DNA of 64,000 bases from Ilyonectria destructans (lineage: Eukaryota > Ascomycota > Sordariomycetes > Hypocreales > Nectriaceae). This document shows positions 12,514 through 21,407 of this stretch, one piece after another. The translations under genes were made by a program, and so were the position numbers. The stretch lies in the NCBI GenBank assembly GCA_020740775.1, contig JAHEWK010000014.1, positions 1,116,001 to 1,180,000 of the forward strand, read 5' to 3'. Numbering within the stretch: the stretch's first letter is position 1; every line of letters begins with the position of its first letter. The notes under the pieces were generated by a model. It was given only the letters and a program-made list of their open reading frames with translations, ran no database searches and was not told the origin of the DNA.

Positions 12514-15500
12514 TTATCCATTCATAGCATTATGATTAAGTCGTTGGCCGTTTCTAGGCATTTCCGCTGTCGGGGCAATTGTTGACAGTTGTGTTGTGAC
12601 AGAAAATGACTTAGGCGACTGGAATCGTACAGAACTAGTGGGAGGTGTGAGTCGGGACGATTGACTGACACCGTAGCGCAACCCTGATGGCCTTCCCCCA
12701 ACGGACTTACTCGCAACGCCCCGAGAAAGTGACTGAGAGGGTGGTTGCGACCCCAACGATCTCTCATTCATCGGACGATATCCGACAGGCTTTATTGACG
12801 CGGAAGGACGCAAGAAAGAGGTAGCAGGCTCAAGGGTTTCAGGCATGGCTAACTCGGGTTGTAGTGAAAAGCTCGGGGCCATTCGCTGCGGTATACCAGT
12901 TGGCATGCGCTGGCGCGGTCGGCCCATCCTGCTCCTCGCGATTGACTCGGGCTCGCTGCTTCGTTCCTGAAAGTCATGCTCGAGATGCAATGGTACTGGA
13001 GCTCTTGGAGTTGTCGAAGACAAAGCCGAGAACCGATCAGCTCTCCGGTCCTGAGGTCGTTTCGAAGGGGACGTCATCATTCCCAGATCATCGCCAGTTG
13101 TGGAAGATGCACCGTCATCTTCATCTGCTTCCCTAACAGGAGCCATTAGGGTTTCAGGCAAGATGCCCGACATTATAATGGGCTGTCCAGTCCACCGAAT
13201 CGGCGTCTCGACTAGGCTTGTAGGGAAGTCCTGGCCTTTGTCGTTGCGTCTAATAACAGAGCGCCTTCCAGAGAGCGCTATCCAGCTACCCCTATAGCTT
13301 CCGGGAGGTTGTGTCGTTGAAACACGTTGAGAGTCAACTCCAGTGATGTGTGATCGAGGCCGGTCACCAATTTGTCTCCATAGTTGCAAATACCGGTTCC
13401 GTCTCTCTCGGTTGTGCTTTTTGTGAACCTCCGAGGCCGTATGCGCTTGTCCGCTTTGTTGCAGTGATGAGATCGACCATTCCTTCAAACAATTACGCTG
13501 CCTTTCGACTGCCCACAGCTGCCAGGCTTCCATATCTCGCTGCTCGAGATCTCCAGCATGGTCCCTCCAGACCTCCAACCAGCCTTGAACGTGATGAAGC
13601 TGGGCTTCGCGTAGACGTTTCCCATCCATCTCCGCCCGTTCGTTCCACAGTTGCAACGAAGCCATCTGCCGCTGGGACGTGTTTCTTGCTTTGAGCTCGG
13701 AAGCAATTCGAGTGTGCCCCTGGTCCTGAAGAGTGAACGCCCTCCATTTATCAAGAGCAGCAAAGAAATTTCGCTTCTTTCTCGTGGATGACATTTCGGT
13801 GTATCTTGCCATCAGATATCGCTTGACATGCTCCTTGTCCTGGTCCCGACGTTGCTGTATTGCCTTATTAAAAACACTCAACAAGCGAGTTCCCCTGATG
13901 TAAAGACGTGCTCGACTCTCCAAGTGCGACAATTGTGATGATTCCTCGCGTAGATGGCGCATGCATCGTAGAGCCTCGGACTGTGTTCGGTTTCGATAGT
14001 AGCTGACGGCTTTGCGTTGGAGTTCTTCCCTTTGGACAAGGCTTTGGCACCATGTCTCAAATACACGAGTAACAGAGACATACTCACGCCGCCAAATGAA
14101 TGCCTGGGCTCTTGCCTGCAGGTTCCACTGATCAAAAGCAAAGCACGCCCTTTTTATCAAAAGATACCGACGATATGCTGCAGCACGCCGTCGAATTTCC
14201 GTTTGGTCCCACCACTCCTGTAGATATACGAAGGATTGCTGAACAACACCAATGCGTCTGGAAGCCGCCGTTCGCTTCAACTCCTGGTCAGTGTGACCCT
14301 GCCACTTGGTTAGAGCATTTAGCTCATATCGATGTCTCGATTGGGTTGTAGTAGCTTCCGAGAGGACCAAAGTGGCAGAGACCAAGGACATCCAGGTTGA
14401 AACCGCCTTGGTCTTACTCCGCAAGGCTGTGATATCGCGACCAACGTGCTGAAGACGATGATATGACCACTGGTTCAGCACTCGTTGCATTGTCTTCAGG
14501 CGATATGCTTCAGCAGCCTCCTTAGCGATGCGTGCGAGGTTTTCGTTTTGCGTTGCAATGCGTTGCCACTTTTTGACGGTCAAGGCGCTTCTCATGTGGT
14601 TGGCTGTGGGTTCCCGGAAAGCTGGAGCTTGGCTCCATGTCCGAAAGCAACGAAATCGGATCATATGTCGTCTTGCGACGGCGTCTCGTTCAAGTCGGCG
14701 GGCAGTACGATCAGCCCAGTGGTGAAAAACCTTGCTTGCAAGATAGAGCTCACGAGCGCGACTCGCCTGTCTCATGAGTTTCTGATGCCTCGCTTCTAGC
14801 TCTGCTGTGTTGGCTTCTTTCCGGGTTTGAGTAGGAGTATGTTGAGAAGGGCTAACGTTCGGTTGCTCAGTGGGTGTGAAAGGACGTTGCGTCAGATCTT
14901 GTTCCTCGTTTTCTCCTGTCGTGTCTGCCTCCAGCGCGATTCTTGGAGGAACGGCTTCCTGTCCATGGGGAATAACGGGTGGAAAGATTCCTTGTATCAC
15001 CCTATTTTCGGGGTGCTCGACTAAGTGTGCCTGCTCAACCTGAGGTACTCCCTCCTCGGACTGCAATGGCCATTCGGCACCCTCAGCTCCTTGGGCCTGA
15101 TCAATGGGTAGGCCTTCGAGACTGATACCGGGCAGGCGGGCAGGGTCCAGCAAGGAACGCAAGGAATCGTGATGCGAGCTTTGACCAAGGATTGCTGGCT
15201 TGATCGAAGTTTGGGGTTCTGGTTCTGGTTCTTCCTCCCGGGTACCAGAAGTCGGCATGTCGCGATCCTCTCGATCCAGATGATCCTGACTAGGAGGCCT
15301 TCCTACATCGCTGATCTGGGGCACCTTCTCGGTGGTGATCTTGTTGGATTCCTCTTCCTGGGCCTGTCGTTCTCTTCGTCTCAAAGCCAGCCCACGCCAA
15401 CGCGCCATAACAGCAGACAAAGCAGCCCGTCGAGCGACTTCATTCTCGGCTGAGATTGTGTGGGAAGATATACCTGCTTCCCGAGATGCTTCCCGAGGTG

Positions 15501-16117
15501 AGGTTGTGGCTGGGACAATAGGCGGGTTGGGGAAGTCGATCTCGTCAGTCATTTGGTCGTCGGCCTCTCTTCGCCGACGGAGATATGCTTGCGGGCTGGA
15601 AGAAGAGAAGGCCGGGGATGTGTGCGGAGAAGGCCGGGATGACCCAGAGGTGTTGTCACCGAATTCGAGCACAATCCCCATCCGACTGAGGATCGCCTGG
15701 AACTTGTCGACCAGACTGCCATCGCCTTTCTCGCCGCTTATTCTGAAGAGGAGTGCGGAGAGGTGGTGATCGGTGTCGGGGTCGATGCCATAGCTGGGGA
15801 GTACAACATCGTATGCCTTGAAGAGAGCAGCGACAGGCAAGGGTTTTGGTTCTACAGAGGAATCGAGCAATTTCTGGGCGGCGGCGGCAACTGCATGCAG
15901 CGTAGCGATGTCTACAATCATTAGCACAGGTCACAGGCGGACTGAGACCAGGAGACGGACCATCGTTGGAGTAGTAGGGGTCTTGGCTTGAGGGCGCTCG
16001 GCTGGCATTGCTAGAGTGGTCATCGTCGTCGTCGGATGGCGAGGGAGGTCGATGGATCTGCGGTTGCATATGTGCCACGAGATGGTCCGCATCTGAAGGC
16101 AATCGGTCGAGGGACAT
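12514..16117 (-). CDS. SFI1: Sfi1-type spindle-pole-body / centrin-binding repeat protein
   Basis: Sfi1 forms a long helix decorated with centrin (Cdc31) along the half-bridge of the spindle pole body and is needed for its duplication. Exons 16117-15961 and 15911-12514 give 1,184 aa. The middle ~600 residues carry the diagnostic repeats, each with a conserved Trp in a basic amphipathic helix: SKVFHHWADRTARRLERDAV, RFRCFRTWSQ, MQRVLNQWSYHRLQ, ACFAFDQWNLQARAQ, VTRVFETWCQSL, FFAALDKWRAFTL, YLQLWRQIG and others. The N-terminal block after PYYSND|DIATLH matches the fungal Sfi1 head; the C-terminal ~300 residues are Ser/Pro/Arg-rich and disordered, as in Sfi1 tails that carry phosphosites. The start is uncertain: the frame is open to about 16450, and ATGs at 16117 and 16069 are both possible; I chose 16117. 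Its promoter faces the transposon starting at 16610. Confidence 0.85.
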
Positions 16118-16609
16118 CAGCGGCGTACTATTGGCAGGTTGCCCAGTTCCGTCATTGATCCATAGTCGAGAGAGGGAGGCGCGCAGTCGCTGGAGCGGGT
16201 TGCCGTCTCGGGAGCTGGGCAAGGAGTTTGCGACAGCTACAGAGACGAGATGCACGCGCGCAGAGAGTGTGGAATCAAACGGTTCGGGTGGGCGCGTGGA
16301 GGAAAAGGAAGCCGCAAGAGTGGGTGAGATGCGCGCGCAGCACAGCGACGAACAAGTCTGTAGCCAAAGGGGATGTGGGAACAAAGCGGAACAAAGCGCA
16401 AATCCAGTACCAGCCCAAGGAAAACACCAAGCTTCGCGGATCGCGTCCAAGTTGCAGGGGATGCTTCGCGCGTAAAGTGGGTGGCTGGTTCAGTTTCAAC
16501 GAGTGCAAGCCGAGTGGGGCCGCGAGCTACGAAGTACGGAGTACATCGGTCCCCACCAGTCATTGGGGCCGTGTGCGACGCACGGCTTAGTCACACTGTA
16601 TCGCTATTC
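16118..16609. other. SFI1-side half of a divergent promoter split by the transposon
   Basis: About 490 bp of non-repeat DNA upstream of SFI1 (minus). It ends in the left 9-bp target duplication at 16601-16609, beyond which the MULE begins. Before insertion this DNA continued directly into the ~95 bp upstream of the gene at 20980, so it was a shared head-to-head promoter. The open frame running through it is in frame with SFI1 but looks like leader. Confidence 0.6.
16601..16609. repeat. Left target-site duplication of the MULE
   Basis: TCGCTATTC immediately precedes the left inverted repeat and is repeated exactly at 20878-20886 immediately after the right one. Nine bp is the usual duplication length for Mutator-like elements. 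Confidence 0.93.
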
Positions 16610-16699
16610 GGCGAACAGTACCGGCACGCCTAGGCGTACAAATACCAACACGTGACATTTGTACGCCTAGGCGTGCAATAAAGATCGGTCATACAGTGA
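16610..16699 (+). repeat. Left terminal inverted repeat (90 bp)
   Basis: Begins GGCGAACAGTACCGG and matches the reverse complement of 20788-20877 at 89 of 90 positions. It contains two copies of the palindrome ACGCCTAGGCGT within a perfect 18-bp inverted repeat (16626-16643 and 16657-16674) around a CACGTG core (16649-16654). Confidence 0.96.
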
Positions 16700-16802
16700 G
16701 TGATTTTTTGGCCCTTGATAACGACGGCAAATTGGCCCTCAATCTAATGATTAACGGCTTCTACGGGATTAATTTAACTTGCTGTGTCTTTCTCCTGCTA
16801 TA

Positions 16803-19490
16803 ATGGACCCAATTGATACTTCCAATGCCCGCCCTGCGGCTCCTATGGTCTTCCCCGATGATGCCCTTCCCCCCGAAGGCCAATATGCCTCACAAGAGGA
16901 AGTCTGCGTTGCAATTAACGCTTGGGTAGCGTCACGAGGTTATGCCTTTGTGGTCTAAAGGTCTAAGAAGACTACAAGTAAAAGAACTATCGTCACCTTT
17001 ATGTGTGACCGTGGAGGGCGCCCTCCTCTCTATAAGGAGGGAGTGGACCAGCAGAATTTACGCCGTATGGGATGCCTCTTCTCTGTTATTGTAAAGGAAA
17101 GTCTATGTCAGACTGTGTGGAGTCTATAGTATCGTCCTGATGCTTCTTTTAGTTAATATAATTATAAACTAAGTCGCTCTTAATGGGAATATCCTGCTTA
17201 TTGTTAGCTGTTAGATAAGCAGAAAGGTACTATCCAGAAGATAGCCAGAGCTGGTATTGCGCCTAAGTAGATTAAATCCTTCTTATATAATAACCTACCT
17301 ACCCTTGCTGCAAACCAAGATATCTATAACTGTATTGTATAAGGCAAATGGAATCTTGCTAAAGGTTAAAGCAATATATATGCTCTTGCTGAAGAGCTTA
17401 AAGCTGAGGGCTTCTGGAGTCGATTTAACCTTGATATAAGTAGTAGAGTTACGGCAGTACTATTTGTATATCTGCAGTTACTGGTATACCTTAAATTATA
17501 CCCCGAAGTACTTATTCTGGACTGTACCTATAAGACTAATAAGTATAAGATACCTCTTCTTAATATGGTCGGCGTTGATACTTACTAATAAAGCTTCTAT
17601 ATAGTATTTGTATTCCTTTTCGGCGAGGATGAATCTGATTATATATAGGCTCTTAAAGAGCTACGGTATATATATTAGATCTATAGAGTGGCCCTTCTAT
17701 CTGTAATTCTTATAGATTGCTATCTTGCTTATATAAATGCTATTGCCTCTCCCTATTATTTCCCTAAGTTAACTGTAATATTATGTATATAGTATATTAA
17801 TAGAGTAATACTGACCTATTATCTGCCTTTATTTACTTAAGAGGATAAGACTAAGGGGAAGGAGAAGTGGGAGGAGTTCTATACCTATTGGTATGAGCTT
17901 GTAGGCTTAGAAATAGAGGGTATCTATAATTAGAATCTGGAGAGGTTTAAGGAGTATTACGTCCCTAAGTATATTAATTAAGTAGGCTATATACTGGATA
18001 TCTGGCTTGATTCCTATAAAGAGAGATTTATTAAGGTATAGGTTAATTAATATCTTTACTTAGAGCAATATATTATATCATAAGGCGAGGGTATTTACCA
18101 GCTTATTAAATCTTATATAGATAATATAAAGGCTGACCTCTTTAAGGCTTGAAAGACTATCAGGTGTATTCTGATCAATTAGATCTCCAAACTTAATTAC
18201 ACTTAAGGCAGACAGTATAGTAGTATATCTATTTGACTATCTGGGGTTCTATACGGTAATATATATAGTTAGGTCTTATATTACGCCTTATATAAGATTG
18301 ATAGTTAGCGGGAACAGTTATTATAGGACCTCCCTATATATATAGAGGTCTTTACTAAAATACTTAGTCTGCCTTATACTTATATCCTTTAATTCTTACT
18401 GAGGCAGAATCAGCCTCTTTAATTATATTATTTCCATTCATATTGGTATCTCTAATAATTAGGAACCCCCCAGCTTCTTATTAAGCCATACAGTCAGTTT
18501 AATTGTCTTACGGCTAATTTGATACTGCCACCAATAAGTATATAACGTGAGCTCTATCTATTTGAAGCTGTTGAGAAATCGGTATGGGTAAGGTCAGCGC
18601 CAATATATTCAAAATGTTATCAATCGGGCTATATAATAAGGTCTAAAGTATGCCCCTTACGTTACGACAAACTATTAGAGGGTCAGACTTAGCTTCCTAC
18701 TCAGCCTCCTGCCCCAATATCAACAGATATACCAATCTATATATATTCTCGCTCTGGTATCTGCTTATTATCTCCTTTATCTCTGACAGAATACTCTATG
18801 GTATCTGAGACTATATCTGAGACCCTATCCGAGACTATATCTAAGACTGGAGCCTGTATAAGAAGGCAGACAAAAACGATATACAGAATAGCTTACCGAA
18901 AGACCCCTCCTGCTGCTATATCCGAACCTCTATTGCAAGCTGATAACCCCCATGCTATCTTCTAACGGTATAAGGCAGCTCGAGAGATCTGGTTTACTAT
19001 ATTACCTTAAGGAGCCACCAGGACCGATTAATAATACTATAGGGCTATAGGGCTGCCCCTATATTACAGTAAAGCTGAGTATGTCTGGTATATTAACTAT
19101 AAGTAAATAGGGAGTTGTTGTAGGGCGGGAAATCTCATTAGGGACTGGACCCAGGAGGAAATAATAAGTTATCTTGATTGGGATAAAGCTGAGAATGAGT
19201 ATATTGAACAGGATGTTGGGGTTAAGATGGTATAATAGTCTTTCTTATGGCAGCAAGGGATATAAGATATCTGGGCTGCTGCTAAAAGAGATTCGGAAGT
19301 ATAGGTAAGAGTATATAAGGGGGAGAATACCCTCTATTAAAATCTGTATAAGTAACAGAAGATGCAATTAGTATATATTATTTAAATAAGAAAGAGAAGG
19401 CAGATTTCTGAGTATAGGTTTTATAATTTAATAGCTTAATCTGATAGAGTTGTTCTTGAGTTTAGATGCAGAGTGAATTTGACTTAGTAG
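16803..19490 (+). pseudogene. MULE transposase with FAR1-like N-terminus, inactivated by RIP
   Basis: Starts at ATG 16803 (MDPIDTSNARPAAPMVF) and reads 51 codons to the first stop at 16956, which looks like CAA changed to TAA. After it the FAR1/WRKY-GCM1-like region continues (RSKKTTSKRTIVTFMCDRGG). In the same frame the transposase core appears near 17500-17800: LDCTYKTNKYKIPLLNMVG (first Asp at 17520), then SVILIDCYLAYINAI (second Asp at 17715), then the CxxH-like block where the usual Trp is TAG (17790-17792) and the usual His is Tyr. A later conserved stretch, RDWTQEEIISYLDWDKAENE, starts at 19140, still in frame with the ATG. So there is no net frameshift over ~2.3 kb and the damage is point mutation only. 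The 3' limit is approximate. Many TAG/TAA stops; no functional product. Confidence 0.87.
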
Positions 19491-20268
19491 TTACTTATAT
19501 TATAATAAGAGATACAGGTATAATAGCATAATATTATAATATTAAATAACTCTATAATATTACTGTATTTCCTGCTATATCTATATAATATACCCATTCT
19601 GATTGATATTCTAAATATATATCCCTGACCTCTCTGCTGCCTGGAGTGCTGGTAGGTTAGTAGTTATCCCTATAGTAGCTATTGGCTAGGTTGTGCCTGG
19701 GACTGTAATATTCGTATTCCGATATTTATTATCGATACTTTGAAGCTAATTGTAATTCTATATAGGAGTTATATCTAGAAGAGGGTGCTATTACCCTTAG
19801 TAAAGAATATTATTAAGAAACCCAATATACCACTCTCCAGTAAGCTGATATCTAAATGGTATTATCTCTATAATAACAGACTGCTCTTAAGGAGGATATT
19901 AAGTAGCTTAAGCTTTTATAAGTACTTGGGGGTCTGTATAGAGTGTGGTAGGAGATATTAGGTCTATTAGTAGGGTTATAGTAGCCCTCTAATACTTAAC
20001 TGGAAATGGCATTATTATTAGATGAGCAAGTTGGGCTGGGGTCTGTATTTGTTGGTTATTGGCAATAGGGCGTAGGATAAATAGATTGTTACTGTTAACT
20101 TATGGTATTCCAGTAGGTATTGCTGAATTATCCATAAATATAGAAATATTCTAAGGGTTTTAATGCTGGCTTTAATTATAGTTATATATCTTAATATCTT
20201 AAGACTATTATTTGATGCAGAAAGAGGGCATATTTTAAGAGGAGGAATCCTGCTTCTTATACTATATC

Positions 20269-20624
20269 TATTAAAGTTATTCACTTATATATAACTGTAT
20301 GCATTAAGGTTATCTACCTACAGATAATAGCTATAAAGTTATTTACTTCCTGATAACTGTACGTATTAAAGTTACCTACTTACAGATAATAGCTATAAAG
20401 TTATTTACTTCCTGATAACTGTACGTATTGAAGTTATTTACTTCCTGACGACTGTATATATTAAAGTCATTTACTTCTATATAACTGTATGCGTTGAAGT
20501 TACCTACCTACAGATAATAGCTATAAAGTTATTTACTTCCTGACGACTATACACATTGAAGTTATTTACTTCTATATGACTGCACGTATTGAAGTCACCT
20601 ACTTACAGATGACAGCTATGGTAT
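20269..20624 (+). repeat. Subterminal tandem repeats of the MULE
   Basis: About ten imperfect units of 30-36 bp of the form gAAGTTATTTACTTcctga-ACTGTACGTATT, alternating with units containing ACCTACTTACAGATAATAGC. The array stops about 165 bp inside the right inverted repeat. Tandem subterminal repeats often bind transposase in DNA elements. Unit differences are mostly C/T and G/A, consistent with RIP. Confidence 0.75.
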
Positions 20625-20787
20625 TATGACCAAATTATATGTTATTCACGGCCTTCTGCAGAGTGGTATGTTGCCTCCGGGTTAAATGTGATGCCTCAAA
20701 TGGCTGAATATGCACCAAATCATCATATTCATTTAATGGCATCAATAAATGCCCCGTAGGTGTGCGTAAAAGAGATATCCCTCGAAG

Positions 20788-20877
20788 TCACTGTATGACC
20801 GATCTTTATTGCACGCCTAGGCGTATAAATGTCACGTGTTGGTATTTGTACGCCTAGGCGTGCCGGTACTGTTCGCC
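20788..20877 (-). repeat. Right terminal inverted repeat (90 bp)
   Basis: Reverse complement of 16610-16699. The only difference is position 20826, T where the left copy predicts C, in a CA context changed to TA, i.e. a RIP-type change. Confidence 0.96.
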
Positions 20878-20886
20878 TCGCTATTC
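20878..20886. repeat. Right target-site duplication of the MULE
   Basis: TCGCTATTC, identical to 16601-16609, directly abutting the right inverted repeat. Confidence 0.93.
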
Positions 20887-20979
20887 CCACTCCAGAAAGC
20901 ATCTCGGCCTTGGTGTTATCAGAATCTTCCTCTTCTGTTAGTTCTCCCAATTGCCATCCCCGCCACCGCCTATGTCACC

Positions 20980-21313
20980 ATGACTCGTCCAAAAACCCGT
21001 CCCATCCAGAAGTTCGCCAAGGCGGTGTCGCAGTGCTCGGCCGAGGTCAGTGATCGAAGCTTCGCCCTGCCAGCTTCACCATGCCACATTCCCAAGCTCC
21101 CACTTTACTAACAGACACAACCTATTCAGGCTGCGGTGTACGGCAAGTGTATTGTAGCCGACTACAGCTCTATTCACAAGGACAAGTGTGCCAAGGAGTT
21201 TATGAAGCTTAAGGACTGTTATTTGGTTTGTTCTCTGCCCCGTTCTCCCCACCATGCGCACGTTTCACATGTCCTAACTCGATGTTCATGTATAGGCAGC
21301 TTCAAGAAAATAG
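20980..21313 (+). CDS. Small twin-CX9C protein, NDUFAF8-like complex I assembly factor
   Basis: Exons 20980-21045, 21130-21225, 21296-21313 give 59 aa. Cysteines at 19, 29, 42 and 52 form two exact CX9C pairs, the fold oxidised by Mia40 in the mitochondrial intermembrane space. The pattern CSAEAAVYGKC and CAKEFMKLKDCYLAA resembles human NDUFAF8 (C17orf89), which has CGAEAAAYGRC and CAREFEALRSC, so a role in assembling the NDUFAF5/complex I Q-module machinery is the best homology guess. No presequence, as usual for this class. The last exon is only 18 nt (AASRK plus stop). Its ATG lies 103 bp from the MULE edge, so its upstream promoter has been displaced by 4.3 kb of transposon. Convergent with the IleRS gene, whose stop is 94 bp away. 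Confidence 0.82.
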
Positions 21314-21407
21314 GGAGCAACCCATATCTGTAATATAAAAAAAGACATGTTCTACATTGCAGTCATCCACTCAATGTCATTTCTACTTTTCTATGCCTAG
21401 CTAGCAA

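Larger units (their letters stand above)
16610..20877. mobile_element. RIP-degenerated Mutator-like (MULE) DNA transposon, 4,268 bp
   Basis: Complete element bounded by 90-bp terminal inverted repeats (one mismatch) and a 9-bp target duplication. It encodes one transposase relic on the plus strand (16803 to about 19490), a further AT-rich stretch that may hold a second degenerate exon or frame near 19760-20030, and subterminal tandem repeats at about 20269-20624. From about 17110 to 20640 the DNA is very AT-rich; C survives mainly before T or C and almost never before A, as expected for RIP (CpA to TpA). The outer ~500 bp on the left and ~230 bp on the right are largely spared. The element is dead for its own transposition, but its ends look intact enough to be mobilised in trans by a related active copy (inference). 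Confidence 0.92.

Noticed and set aside
16118..16450. In-frame upstream extension of SFI1
   Set aside because: Frame is open but composition is leader-like and it does not resemble Sfi1 N-termini; start left at 16117.
20018..20284. 88-aa open frame on the minus strand inside the transposon
   Set aside because: It lies in RIP-made AT-rich DNA where long frames arise from depleted G/C; it reads as Ile/Leu/Ser-rich low-complexity sequence and opposes the transposase.
20269..20624. CRISPR array
   Set aside because: Units are imperfect, contiguous and without unique spacers, within a eukaryotic transposon.
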